From Salipaludibacillus daqingensis (GTDB lineage Bacteria; Bacillota; Bacilli; Bacillales; Salisediminibacteriaceae), in NCBI RefSeq assembly GCF_029891575.1, contig NZ_JARZHF010000001.1, forward strand, positions 620,001 through 684,000: DNA of 64,000 nt, in the 5' to 3' direction. The position numbers were made by a program, and so were the translations under genes. The first letter of the stretch is position 1; each line of letters starts with the position of its first letter. A model generated the notes under the pieces. The model saw nothing but the letters and a program-made list of their open reading frames with translations. It was not told the origin of the DNA and did not search any database. Shown piece after piece: positions 19,550 to 27,704 of this stretch.

Positions 19550-19680
19550 TCCTAGGAAAGTAATGAATTTTTAGAAAATTTATATTTAGCAAAGCAAAAT
19601 TCAATATTAGTGAGAAAATGTCATGTTATTATCCTAAATTACTAAACTATCTCACTTAGACAAATGAATGGAGGGGAAAT

Positions 19681-20268
19681 ATGGAACAACAGCCGCCTAT
19701 GCAGTCTATGAAACAGTCTATTATGTTTAGTCACAAAATTGCTCAGTTAAGTAAAGCACTTTGGAAATCTATTGAAAAGGATTGGCAAACATGGATAAAA
19801 CCGTTTGATTTAAATATTAATGAGCACCATATTTTGTGGATTGCCTATCATTTAGAAGGTGCATCTATCTCAGATATAGCTAAGTTTGGCGTCATGCACG
19901 TATCAACAGCGTTTAATTTCTCAAAAAAACTTGAAGAACGCCATTTGCTTACTTTTTCTAAAAGACAAACTGATAAGCGTAATACTTACGTCTATTTAAC
20001 TCCTCAAGGAGAAGAACTTCTTTTAGAAACTTTTGAAAGTTATAATCCTAATACGTATGGCGTTTACAGTGGATCCTTACCAATTAAAGAACTGTACGGG
20101 AAGTTCCCAGAGTTTTCCGAATTGATCAGTATTGTAAAACATGTTTATGGTCCTGATTTTATTACTATTTTTGAAAAATCTCTCTCAAAATTTGAAGAAG
20201 ATTTCACGGAAGAAAATGGGAAATTGGTGCCAATATCAAAAAACATTGAAACATCTTCAAATAATTGA
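19681..20268 (+). CDS. scoC: ScoC (Hpr), MarR-family protease regulator
   Basis: MarR-type winged-helix repressor, 195 residues. In B. subtilis ScoC represses the extracellular proteases aprE and nprE, several peptide transporters and sporulation genes. The DNA-binding domain spans about residues 45-115 with [30 protein letters not shown] as recognition helix and wing, continuing into [16 protein letters not shown]. The C-terminal helices mediate dimerisation. GGAGGGG lies just before ATG 19681. Position near serC, hit and prsA is the same as in B. subtilis. A CodY-like box and an inverted repeat upstream suggest nutritional and self control. Confidence 0.92.
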   Translation: MEQQPPMQSMKQSIMFSHKIAQLSKALWKSIEKDWQTWIKPFDLNINEHHILWIAYHLEGASISDIAKFGVMHVSTAFNFSKKLEERHLLTFSKRQTDKRNTYVYLTPQGEELLLETFESYNPNTYGVYSGSLPIKELYGKFPEFSELISIVKHVYGPDFITIFEKSLSKFEEDFTEENGKLVPISKNIETSSNN

Positions 20269-20319
20269 AAACATCCAGTTTAGGAATGAATCGTCCTAAG
20301 CTGGATGTTTTTATTTTTT
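20268..20319 (+). terminator. Intrinsic terminator after scoC
   Basis: AAACATCCAG..TTAGGA pairs with TCCTAA..CTGGATGTTT (about 16 bp with one mismatch) and runs into TTTATTTTTT. Confidence 0.85.
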
Positions 20320-20575
20320 GAAAGTTATATAATTATTCTTTTTGTGGAATCTAAATTTGGATTAATCAACTTGTAAATAAAGTTTTAATCGAACATTTTT
20401 TGTCTAAAAACCGAGAATTATCAATTTGAAAAAAATCTTTTGATTTTTTTTCGAAAAAACCATTGCTTTCTTTTCAAATTCATCGTAAGTTACTATAGTG
20501 CTTAATTAAAAGTTGTACTGACGTAAACAATGAAACTTTAAATAAAAAGCATCAATCTCTGGAGGTGAAAAGCAG
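20269..20575. other. AT-rich gap of 307 bases after scoC
   Basis: Apart from the scoC terminator at its left end, nothing recognisable was found. The strongly AT-rich right half presumably holds the promoter of the DUF3267-like gene. Confidence 0.5.
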
Positions 20576-21166
20576 ATGAACTGTTTGAAAACAATATCTG
20601 TCGAAAATCAATTTGGTAAAGTTCGGCTGTGGTTTTTATCATCAATTATTATGATCGGTTATTTTTTAATCTTTTTTATGGTGTTTAGTACATTTTTTTC
20701 TACGGTGCCCCTCGTCGATCATGGAGTCAGTTTCTTATTAATAACATTAGCGCTAGTTCTTCCAATCCATTTAGTGTTGCACTGTCTTCCGGTTTGGTTA
20801 GTCGGTAAAAAAGCAACATTTGGGATCCGGAAAAATCAGTGGCCTTATTTTTATTACTCGACAAAACAACCATTATCAAAACATATGAGTTTGTTATCAA
20901 CCGGTTCACCAGCTTTTCTATTAACTGGCCTTTCCGTGGTTGCTGCAATATTGCTACCTCAGTATGTTCATTATATTGCTATGATGTCAGCATTAAATGT
21001 AGGAATTTGTGTCTATGATTTTATGAATTTCAAACAAATAAAAACAGCTCCAAAAAATTGTTTGATCGAAGAAAATCGTGACGGCTTTTATGTCCTTTAT
21101 CCAACATTTAATGAAAACACAAACGTTTTCCAAGATAACATAGGACCCGAACTTAAACAACGCTAA
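20576..21166 (+). CDS. DUF3267-like membrane protein lacking the metalloprotease glutamate
   Basis: A 196-residue protein with four predicted membrane segments (about 19-42, 51-72, 114-131 and 134-150). The segment LPIHLVLHCLPVWLVGKKATFGI aligns with the HExxH-like helix of DUF3267 proteins, and the later D-FMNF and DGFYVLYP pieces also fit that family. The glutamate of HExxH is leucine here (His65-Leu-Val-Leu-His69), so zinc peptidase activity is doubtful. GGAGGTG precedes ATG 20576. It lies where B. subtilis has small yha genes between scoC and prsA. Family assignment is by motif memory; function is unknown. Confidence 0.65.
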   Translation: MNCLKTISVENQFGKVRLWFLSSIIMIGYFLIFFMVFSTFFSTVPLVDHGVSFLLITLALVLPIHLVLHCLPVWLVGKKATFGIRKNQWPYFYYSTKQPLSKHMSLLSTGSPAFLLTGLSVVAAILLPQYVHYIAMMSALNVGICVYDFMNFKQIKTAPKNCLIEENRDGFYVLYPTFNENTNVFQDNIGPELKQR

Positions 21167-21209
21167 TTAATAATAAAGACTCCGTCTCAAAAGCTATTCT
21201 ACATTTAGA

Positions 21210-21252
21210 AAAGACGAGTCAGAACAGATATATCTGTCCTGACTCGTTTTTC
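21210..21252. terminator. Terminator after the DUF3267-like gene, also facing the YpmS-like gene
   Basis: ACGAGTCAGAACAGATA pairs with TATCTGTCCTGACTCGT (16 pairs, one mismatch) and is followed by TTTTTCTATT. The last 17-18 bases repeat those of the terminator at 14585-14623. Confidence 0.85.
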
Positions 21253-21376
21253 TATTAATACTTGGACATCCTGCCTTCCACAGAAATCGAAGTATCGTAA
21301 ACTTTGTTCTTTTGATGTCTCACTTATTTTTCTATAAAACAATCTGTCAGCTTTGACATAGCTTTATAGAAAGAGC

Positions 21377-21964
21377 TTAATTTGTTTCGTTTGCAACAAC
21401 TGTCATCCTTAATTCAATATCATCATTCTCCAAATCAAACGACTTTATATTAATATCCACCTCTTCTGAAACACCTTCTCTTATGTCCACGTAGAACTTA
21501 CTCTCTTCAGACAATACATATATCCATTCAGGTAGATCTACCGTAGCTCCGATAAGTTGAAACACCCGTTCTGAAGGAAGCGACAAATTTCCCACTTGAA
21601 AATTTTCTTCGATAAGTTCTAAATTCCCTTCTTCTGTCACTGCAGGAGTAAGTTTCATCTTAATTGGAACACTTAAACCCAAGGCTTCTATACGAGTTTC
21701 CATATAAACGGCATCGTCTATATATAAATCATACATCTCTGCATCTGGCTCTTTACTTAATTCTTGTTGTAGCCAACTATTTAGATCCTCTTTTGTTGTT
21801 GTAATCGTAAAGGAAGCGCCCTCACTAGCTTCTGGAGTCACTGTTGGAAATTCTTCGTTAGTGGGTTCTGAGAAGGTTTGAGTGAACCACACGGCACCAA
21901 AGATGATCAGCGTGATGATGCTTAGAAGTAATGTTATAAATGCAATTTTCCATTTGTTTCTCAT
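21377..21964 (-). CDS. YpmS-like membrane-anchored protein (DUF2140)
   Basis: A 195-residue protein with one N-terminal membrane anchor (about 7-28) and an extracytoplasmic domain. The domain begins with FTITTTKEDLNSWLQQEL and continues with alternating strands (VYMETRIEALGLSVPIKMKLTPAV), as in YpmS/DUF2140 proteins of Bacillaceae. These have a lipid-binding-like fold but no assigned role. GGAGG lies 5-6 bases before ATG 21964. It is convergent with the DUF3267-like gene and seems monocistronic. Confidence 0.6.
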   Translation of the reverse strand: MRNKWKIAFITLLLSIITLIIFGAVWFTQTFSEPTNEEFPTVTPEASEGASFTITTTKEDLNSWLQQELSKEPDAEMYDLYIDDAVYMETRIEALGLSVPIKMKLTPAVTEEGNLELIEENFQVGNLSLPSERVFQLIGATVDLPEWIYVLSEESKFYVDIREGVSEEVDINIKSFDLENDDIELRMTVVANETN

Positions 21965-22198
21965 ATATACCTCCTAATCTTTGGTTCTCTCACCTCTTTT
22001 ATTATATCCCTTTGAATTGAAAATTTCACTCATAGGTAAATCTTTGTTACAATAAGATAAGTCCATTGAAAAAATAAGGACGCTTATTCTACAACGTACT
22101 ATCAAAAGTTCCCTAATTTCCATTATAATTAACTTTAAATTTTTTATACCTTTTGATAAAGTAGGATAAGAGAGTCTACCTTAATTGGGGGTTACTAG

Positions 22199-22378
22199 AT
22201 GTATTTACCTTTTATGCTTTTTGCAACACTCTACCTTTTCATTATCAATTCTATGACAAACTCACTATGTATACAAAAAGAAATTCCTGAGGAGAAGCAG
22301 CCGAAAGTATTCCGAACAATTAATGTACTTATTACTATTCTAATTACTTCCTCTTTTTTCAGAATCTTTTTAACCTAA
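22199..22378 (+). CDS. Small two-helix membrane protein, unknown function
   Basis: A 59-codon frame from ATG 22199 to TAA 22376-22378, preceded by TTGGGGGTT at suitable distance. The product has two hydrophobic segments (about 3-17 and 43-58) joined by a charged link containing KEIPEEKQPKVFRT. This pattern is that of a small hairpin membrane protein. A strong terminator begins about 90 bases downstream. I do not recognise a family. Support comes from the ribosome binding site, the transmembrane pattern and the terminator, not from homology. Confidence 0.55.
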   Translation: MYLPFMLFATLYLFIINSMTNSLCIQKEIPEEKQPKVFRTINVLITILITSSFFRIFLT

Positions 22379-22470
22379 TTGACCTAGATTGGTTTTCAAA
22401 GTATAAATCCATCTATTCAATTTACTAGATGACAGTGACGTATGAACATTGAATGTATTTTTAACACAAA

Positions 22471-22518
22471 AAGAACAAGCAGCGATCAACAAACGCTGAC
22501 TTGTTCTTTTTTTTCTTT
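22471..22518. terminator. Bidirectional terminator between the small membrane gene and the yjcZ pair
   Basis: AAGAACAAGCAGCG pairs with CGCTGACTTGTTCTT (14 pairs, one bulged A), with A-runs on the left and an eight-T run on the right. Confidence 0.85.
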
Positions 22519-22570
22519 TTACAATGGTATAATACTGGTGAAGACACTTAATAGGGTTATAAGTGCTTCC

Positions 22571-22651
22571 TTACCACCAAGAAGCACCTACAATGACTAA
22601 AAGAATAAATAAAACAACCAACAAGGCAAAACCGCTACTATGATATCCCAT
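22571..22651 (-). CDS. YjcZ-family sporulation peptide (26 residues)
   Basis: A 26-residue peptide: short polar start MGYHSSG, hydrophobic core FALLVVLFILLVIVGASWW. This is the YjcZ-type pattern of tiny membrane peptides made during sporulation in Bacillaceae. GGGAGGTG lies 5-6 bases before ATG 22651. A near-identical paralogue is 35 bases upstream on the same strand, and a third is at 24250. The function of the family is not established. Confidence 0.8.
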   Translation of the reverse strand: MGYHSSGFALLVVLFILLVIVGASWW

Positions 22652-22686
22652 AGGATCTCACCTCCCAATATTAAAATTACTCTTCT

Positions 22687-22773
22687 TTAGTAACCCCAAG
22701 ATGCTCCGATGATCACTAATAAAATAAACAACACGACAAGCAATGCAAATCCTGAATGATATGAGTGAGACAT
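22687..22773 (-). CDS. YjcZ-family sporulation peptide (28 residues)
   Basis: A 28-residue peptide starting MSHSYHSG and sharing the core GFALLVVLFILLVI.GASW with its neighbour, so the two arose by tandem duplication. AGGAGG lies 7-8 bases before ATG 22773. Another ATG six bases further upstream is too close to the binding site. Probably co-transcribed with the copy at 22571. Confidence 0.8.
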   Translation of the reverse strand: MSHSYHSGFALLVVLFILLVIIGASWGY

Positions 22774-22984
22774 TTAAACATTCCTCCTTGTATTATCGTT
22801 CAATACATCTTATTACTGAATCTCATATGTGTATGGACGTTTGTCACGATTAATTAATATTGGGCATTTTTAATAAAACGGTCTCTTTATCATTGAATAT
22901 TACGTTTTCAAATAATTATCAATTATGCTATAGTAAAATCCACGAATTCAATTTTAATCAGCATAATATTAGGAGTTGAAAACA

Positions 22985-23884
22985 TTGAACAAAAATGCAA
23001 TGATTCTTTTATTATGTAGTTTAGCTTTAATAACTGGTTGCAAGGATAACTCAGTAGAAAACAATCAGCAGACCGACTTAAATGAAGATCATAATGAAAA
23101 AGTTATCGTTGAAATGGACGCTGGTCTAATAACAGAAAAAGAGTTTGTTAATGCGTTAAAAGATCAGTACGGAGAGGAAGTGTTAACAACACTTATTCAA
23201 AATCAAGTGATCTCTGCTGAAGCTGAAAAAATTGGAATCGACGAAAATGACATACAAGCTGAAATTCAGTATTTAATGGATAACTTAGGCGTATCTAACA
23301 AAGATCATTTTAATGAAATGATGAAAAGAGAAGGTCTACTTGGGGAAGAAGATATACGCAATCGTGTCTTGAATCACCTTGTCATGCAGCACAGAACTGG
23401 TCTGGTTGGGGAAGTTACTGAGGAAGAACTTCTGGATGAATATGAAAAAGGAGAGGCTCTAGAGGCTAGGCATATTCTTGTTGAAGATGAAGAAACGGCA
23501 TTGGAAGTCCTTTTTCAATTAGAAGAAGGCCGTAATTTTTCCGAATTAGTGCATGAATATTCTAAAGATCCTAGTTCTTTAGAAAACGATGGAGAGTTAG
23601 GGAACTTCCGACGAGGTACTATGACTCCTCCTTTTGAAGAAGCCGCTTTCAATCTAGATTTAAATGAAAAAAGTGAACCCGTAAAAACTCAATTTGGATA
23701 TCATATTATAGAAACAACCGGTCGAATTCCTTTTGAAGATGAGTTTGAAGAAGTTAGAGAACAACTTCGTTCACACTATAATGACCAGAAATTATTTAAA
23801 TTAAACCAAGAAAAGAAGAAAATGATGGAGGACTTAGAGTTTATTATTCATGATCCAGCTTTTGAAGATCTCTTTGAAAAATAA
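22985..23884 (+). CDS. prsA: PrsA-like peptidyl-prolyl isomerase lipoprotein
   Basis: Membrane-anchored foldase that helps exported proteins fold after Sec translocation. It has a lipoprotein signal peptide with lipobox ITGC (Cys19). A coiled N-terminal chaperone segment covers about 40-150. The parvulin (PpiC) domain covers about 155-245, with ARHILVEDEETA, ELGNFRRGTMTPPFEEAAF and TQFGYHIIETTGR. The TTG at 22985 is chosen because AGGAG lies 9 bases upstream; the TTG at 22976 touches it. 299 residues is normal for PrsA. A terminator follows. Its place between scoC and yhaM matches B. subtilis. Confidence 0.94.
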   Translation: MNKNAMILLLCSLALITGCKDNSVENNQQTDLNEDHNEKVIVEMDAGLITEKEFVNALKDQYGEEVLTTLIQNQVISAEAEKIGIDENDIQAEIQYLMDNLGVSNKDHFNEMMKREGLLGEEDIRNRVLNHLVMQHRTGLVGEVTEEELLDEYEKGEALEARHILVEDEETALEVLFQLEEGRNFSELVHEYSKDPSSLENDGELGNFRRGTMTPPFEEAAFNLDLNEKSEPVKTQFGYHIIETTGRIPFEDEFEEVREQLRSHYNDQKLFKLNQEKKKMMEDLEFIIHDPAFEDLFEK

Positions 23885-24249
23885 AGAAACCATTTCAGCA
23901 ACTGGACCCATTATTTGGTCCGGTTGCTTTTCTTTAAATTAGAGTCCACTGAATAAGAAGTAATGATCGATACGCGTTAGTCGGTTATTTAATCATTCAG
24001 AAGAAAAAGTAATCAACTGGAATTACGGAATAACCTTGCGCGTCATCATGCTCTAATTTAAAACTTTTTTAATCCTGCTTAACACCTTTTTAAGTCAGAC
24101 AAAACCCTAAAGGTTTGCAGGCTGAAACTTATTCAGCAGCCTCTAATTAACTTTTCCATGATTGCCTATGAACAGATACTATCAGGCAGGCATAAGTTAA
24201 ATATGGGGGAACACTTCCCAACATCGACTAAAGAAAGGGTGAAGTACTC
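23885..24249. other. Gap of 365 bases between prsA and the third yjcZ gene
   Basis: Holds the prsA terminator at its left end. Beyond it are only imperfect short repeats (GGCTG..CAGCC near 24121-24143; GCCT..AGGC near 24165-24190), and no frame with a ribosome binding site except the one starting at 24250. I see nothing else assignable. Confidence 0.5.
23897..23935 (+). terminator. Intrinsic terminator after prsA
   Basis: AGCAACTGGACC pairs with GGTCCGGTTGCT (12 positions, one mismatch), followed by TTTCTTT. Confidence 0.85.
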
Positions 24250-24348
24250 ATGTCAGGTTACGGAACTACAAGTCCTTACGGCGGATTTACACTTATCGTT
24301 GTACTTTTCATTTTACTCATTATAGTAGGCGCTGCTTACGTCTGCTAA
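24250..24348 (+). CDS. YjcZ-family sporulation peptide (32 residues)
   Basis: A 32-residue peptide starting MSGYGTTSPYGG with core FTLIVVLFILLIIVGAAYVC, the third YjcZ-type copy in the window and the most diverged. AAAGGGTG lies 8 bases before ATG 24250. It is on the opposite strand to the first two copies. Its 3' end overlaps the tail of the convergent yhaL-like frame. Confidence 0.8.
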   Translation: MSGYGTTSPYGGFTLIVVLFILLIIVGAAYVC

Positions 24349-24595
24349 TTGGATTTTCGGAAAACAAGGCTCCCAAGAATAATAGTTTTTGGGAGTCTTT
24401 ACTAATATACTTTTCTTCTATCCAATGTATCATTGACATAAAACCACTCAAAACAATTCCTCCCATGACAAGATATACCCACCACGGTTGATGAAGGAGA
24501 AAATATTCTCCGATCATTGTTAAAGAAATAATTTTAATTGAAAATGCTAAAAACAGACCAGCCATTAACGAAAATATAATTGTGATAGGATTCAT
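24320..24595 (-). CDS. yhaL: YhaL-like small sporulation membrane protein
   Basis: A 91-residue protein with two hydrophobic segments (about 3-25 and 37-57). PWWVYLVMGGIVLSGFMSMIH matches the PWWVY-type core of the YhaL sporulation family, and yhaL lies between prsA and yhaM in B. subtilis, as here. AGGAGG precedes ATG 24595 by 5 bases. The last 30 or so codons run through a terminator hairpin and into the antisense of the yjcZ gene. That tail is probably not conserved; the original stop may have been lost. Family call is moderate. Confidence 0.65.
   Translation of the reverse strand: MNPITIIFSLMAGLFLAFSIKIISLTMIGEYFLLHQPWWVYLVMGGIVLSGFMSMIHWIEEKYISKDSQKLLFLGALFSENPISRRKQRLL
24366..24402 (+). 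terminator. Intrinsic terminator after the yjcZ gene at 24250
   Basis: GGCTCCCAA pairs with TTGGGAGTC (9 bp, one G-T pair) and is followed by TTTA. It lies inside the 3' part of the yhaL-like frame on the other strand. Confidence 0.65.
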
Positions 24596-24721
24596 TTTTG
24601 CCTCCTCTTAAAACTCTAGTTTTTAAAGTCTATGAATTTAAAGAGAAAAAATGATAGATGTTTGAAAGAAATAATAGAGGGAAAAAAAGTAATAAGTAAC
24701 TATTTATGGAGGTTGAATTCG

Positions 24722-25036
24722 ATGCAAAATAAGAAATTAAGTAATATGACTTGTGGAGAATTTCAAGAAAAGTTGGTACATCTTGTCATGGAAAAAATAG
24801 AAACTAAAGAAGACTCAGTTTCTTCCCTAGTTTATTTTCCGATCGTTCATGAACGAGTAGAAGCGTTTTTATTTGCACATTGGGAAAAAGCTTGGCATGA
24901 TTGCAACTATCTTACCTTTGAAGAATGGCTCACTTCGAATTGCTATTCTATCTTTGAGAGTGAAGTGGTGGATACTGTTTTAGAAATGGACCATTTAGCT
25001 GACCTCACAAAAACAAATCAACAAAATCAGGAATAA
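24722..25036 (+). CDS. Hypothetical protein, 104 residues
   Basis: Not recognised. From ATG 24722, with GGAGG 9 bases upstream, the product is 104 residues, acidic, and rich in aromatic and histidine residues in the middle (FPIVHERVEAFLFAHWEKAWHDCNY, then TFEEWLTSNCYSIFESEV). No signal peptide or membrane segment is seen, so it is probably cytoplasmic. It is mostly helical in appearance. The longer frame starting at 24632 has no good binding site. It is convergent with yhaM. Confidence 0.6.
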   Translation: MQNKKLSNMTCGEFQEKLVHLVMEKIETKEDSVSSLVYFPIVHERVEAFLFAHWEKAWHDCNYLTFEEWLTSNCYSIFESEVVDTVLEMDHLADLTKTNQQNQE

Positions 25037-25041
25037 GAAAT

Positions 25042-25149
25042 TTAGGGTGCTGTTATATTGTAATTAAACATTAGTAAATCATACATAAAATAGCACTCTA
25101 CTTCTATTTATAAGAGACTTGGACTGTTCTAGAAAAATTAGCACCCTAA
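25042..25149. repeat. 108-bp element bounded by 10-bp inverted repeats
   Basis: TTAGGGTGCT (25042-25051) and AGCACCCTAA (25140-25149) are perfect inverted ends, extended outward by similar A/T bases. It fills the gap between two convergent genes. It may be a small transposon remnant or simply a long-range hairpin that ends both transcripts. Confidence 0.4.
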
Positions 25150-25155
25150 TTTCAT

Positions 25156-26115
25156 CTACAAATCAATTGGTTTGTCATGAAATAATGGTTTGTAAAATGA
25201 CCGATTATCCATAGCAAAAACTCTCTCGGAAAATTCTCCAGGAAATACGCGATCTAACGTGCGATCCATCATGTTCATTTTAGCATCTATATTATCGATC
25301 ATATGTAACATTTCCGCTTCCCTAATTAATGGTGGTTTTGGACTCCCCCATTCCCCTTTTGAGTGATGAGACAAAACCAGATGTTGTAAAACAAGAACTT
25401 CTTCCCCTTCTATAGACAACTCTTTCGCCGCCTCTTCAATCTCTGTAACCATGATCGTAATGTGACCTAGTAATTTACCTTCAATCGTATAGTGTGTCCC
25501 CATTGGCCCAGACAATTCTCTTACTTTGGCCATATCATGCAAGATAACCCCCGCGTATAAGAGATCTTTATCTAAACTTGGGTAGAGCGTGGCAATGCTT
25601 TTAGCAAGCTCTAGCATCGATACGACGTGATACACTAAACCAGAAACAAATTCATGGTGGTTTTTTGTCGCTGCCGGTGATACCGAAAACTCTTTTTGAT
25701 GCTTTTTAAATAAGTGTCTTGTTATACGTTGAATTTTTGCATTTTGCATGTCAAAAATATATTGAGTGATTTCTTCTAACATTTCTTCTTTATTCCGAGG
25801 GGCAGAAGGCATAAAATCTTCTGGCTTCACTTGGTCCATTCCTGTTGTTGGCCGAATAGCTTTGATTTTTAACTGACGCATCCCTCGAAAATCATGGACT
25901 TCTCCTTGAATATGAACAACTGATCCGCTGATGAATATAGCCTCATCTTCTGTTGAAATTCCCCAAAGCTTCGCTTCAATTTCTCCAGATTTATCCGTTA
26001 ACTGCAAGGTAAGAAATGGCTTCCCATTGCTTGCAATACCTTTTTTCGCAATTTTTATCAATAGATAAGTATCTACAGACTCACCGATTTGGTGATGATG
26101 AATTCCTTTCCTCAT
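25156..26115 (-). CDS. yhaM: YhaM 3'-5' exoribonuclease
   Basis: Exoribonuclease that trims 3' ends of RNA, 319 residues. An N-terminal OB fold (about 10-90, [18 protein letters not shown]) precedes an HD-type metal domain. The latter has [14 protein letters not shown], the HD pair in [15 protein letters not shown] (His193-Asp194) and [12 protein letters not shown]. This domain order is specific to YhaM/CbfI. Start ATG 26115; length equals the Bacillus enzyme. In B. subtilis yhaM sits just after yhaL and near yhaNO; here cssRS and a GbsR-type gene separate yhaM from yhaN. Confidence 0.95.
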   Translation of the reverse strand: MRKGIHHHQIGESVDTYLLIKIAKKGIASNGKPFLTLQLTDKSGEIEAKLWGISTEDEAIFISGSVVHIQGEVHDFRGMRQLKIKAIRPTTGMDQVKPEDFMPSAPRNKEEMLEEITQYIFDMQNAKIQRITRHLFKKHQKEFSVSPAATKNHHEFVSGLVYHVVSMLELAKSIATLYPSLDKDLLYAGVILHDMAKVRELSGPMGTHYTIEGKLLGHITIMVTEIEEAAKELSIEGEEVLVLQHLVLSHHSKGEWGSPKPPLIREAEMLHMIDNIDAKMNMMDRTLDRVFPGEFSERVFAMDNRSFYKPLFHDKPIDL

Positions 26116-26307
26116 TGATTAACAAACCTCCTTCACCCATTCTTTTTCATTATTATATCATAATGATATAGCAAGAGAACTTTATATAAAAATCTGTTAC
26201 ATATTAATACTGATTTTCATAACTGGGATATTCGCAAAGTAAACACTCTTTCTTGCTAAATTGATCGAATCAACTTCAACATTTACATAAGCCTTATGAA
26301 AATAACA

Positions 26308-26345
26308 AACAACTCGAAACCATATTATCGTGGTTTCGAGTTGTT
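26308..26345 (-). terminator. Terminator overlapping the end of cssS
   Basis: A perfect 15 bp stem (AACAACTCGAAACCA with its complement) whose loop contains the cssS stop codon. On the minus strand TTATTTTCAT follows. The last codons of cssS (NNSKPR) form one arm. Confidence 0.8.
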
Positions 26346-27704
26346 ATCTTGCAATTCCTTCGTTTTTGGTATCACCATTGTAAACGTTACACCATTTTCT
26401 TCATTTTTTACTTTTGGGTAACCGCCATGAAGCTCACAAATTCGTTTGACTATAGCTAGACCTAATCCAAATTGGCCTTTATTTCCTTTTCTAAAAGGGG
26501 TAAATAAATGCTCCAGCTCATCATCTGGAATGTTTTCTCCATTATTCGTAACTTCAATGGAAATATAGTCGTCTCCATCATCTATTGCTTTAATTTCAAT
26601 GCTGTCAATAGCGTAACGAAGTGCATTTTCTACTAGGTTCTCTAATAGAACGCCTAATTGTTCCTTGTCACCTAAAATCATCACTTGATCACCTTTTACA
26701 GATATATTGACTCCTTCTTTTGCAAGACGAAACCTTCCTTCCACGTGATAAGCAATGGATCCAAATGGGAAATCAACCATATTCATCGGTGCTTCTTTTA
26801 ATGAATCTAATTTTGTATAATATAACATAGCTTTCACTCGTTTTTCCATACGATTGGATTCTTCAATAATAACATCCATCGTTTGTTCCATATTCTCCTT
26901 TGGTAGAATACCATCTTTTACAGACTGAGCATAACTTTTGACGACCATGATTGGTGTTTTCAATTCGTGAGAAGCATGCTGAATAAATGTTTTTTGAGCA
27001 GAATCAAATTTAATTAAGTTTTGCCTCATTTGCTCAAATTGATTGGAGAGCTTTTCGAAATCTTCATCACCTTCCCAATGAAAAGGTTCTTTCCAATTTC
27101 GATCAGCGATTTGTTCAAAGTGGTTTCCTAAGCTTGTTAATGGTTGTTTCAAATAGTGTTTCAACCAAAAAGCTGGTACTAAACTCATTAGACTTGCAAA
27201 TAACATAATGTAACTTAATCTTCCCCATAAACGATTGACCATTTGGTCACGGTAAGTATCCCACATATAAGAAATATGGTACGCTTCTCCACCGGTAGTA
27301 TATACTTTATAAACGACATAAAACAATGTCGCTTCGTTGTATGTTAATTCATACCGCCCTCTTCTTGTCAGTTGCTCTTGGGCCCGGTCACCCATTTCCC
27401 GAAGTACTTCACTTGGGACAGGATCTCCTTCAATAGTTCCAAATTGATTCATTAAAAACACATTTCCCACAGATCGTTCAGCCTCACGCCTTTCAATAAA
27501 GTCAAGTTCTGTATGAGGAGGGACCAAATACTCACCAAAAGGGTTCGTATGACGATTTTGCTCTTGCTCAATAATTCGATACGTTTCTTCAGTCAACGTA
27601 CCTTTCAACGAAATGGGATAAATCACACCTATTAATAAAGCAACCATTACTAATATGGAAATAAAAGAAAACCAAATTCGTTGTGTTAAATTCAATCGAA
27701 TCAT
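26325..27704 (-). CDS. cssS: CssS secretion-stress sensor histidine kinase
   Basis: Membrane sensor kinase, 459 residues, paired with CssR; in B. subtilis CssRS responds to misfolded exported proteins and heat and induces the HtrA/HtrB surface proteases. Topology: membrane helix 10-30, an extracytoplasmic domain of about 130 residues, helix 164-182, a HAMP-like linker, His246 in ASHELKTPIMVVKSYA, N-box NLVENALRYA, and GQFGLGLAIVKRICELHGG. The start overlaps the end of cssR by 4 bases. The name rests mainly on the close CssR match of its partner. No htrA gene is adjacent. Confidence 0.85.
   Translation of the reverse strand: MIRLNLTQRIWFSFISILVMVALLIGVIYPISLKGTLTEETYRIIEQEQNRHTNPFGEYLVPPHTELDFIERREAERSVGNVFLMNQFGTIEGDPVPSEVLREMGDRAQEQLTRRGRYELTYNEATLFYVVYKVYTTGGEAYHISYMWDTYRDQMVNRLWGRLSYIMLFASLMSLVPAFWLKHYLKQPLTSLGNHFEQIADRNWKEPFHWEGDEDFEKLSNQFEQMRQNLIKFDSAQKTFIQHASHELKTPIMVVKSYAQSVKDGILPKENMEQTMDVIIEESNRMEKRVKAMLYYTKLDSLKEAPMNMVDFPFGSIAYHVEGRFRLAKEGVNISVKGDQVMILGDKEQLGVLLENLVENALRYAIDSIEIKAIDDGDDYISIEVTNNGENIPDDELEHLFTPFRKGNKGQFGLGLAIVKRICELHGGYPKVKNEENGVTFTMVIPKTKELQDNNSKPR

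Larger units (their letters stand above)
19234..19680. other. Gap of 447 bases between serC and scoC: terminator plus scoC control region
   Basis: The first part holds the serC terminator (19327-19377). The right half is very AT-rich and holds a CodY-like box, a likely sigma-A promoter flanked by an inverted repeat, and the 12-base palindrome TTTCCTAGGAAA (19548-19559). No coding frame with a ribosome binding site was found. Confidence 0.7.

Noticed and set aside
24159-24359. Plus-strand frame starting MIAYEQILSGRH upstream of and overlapping the yjcZ gene
   Set aside because: No ribosome binding site, and it overlaps the well-supported yjcZ frame in another phase.
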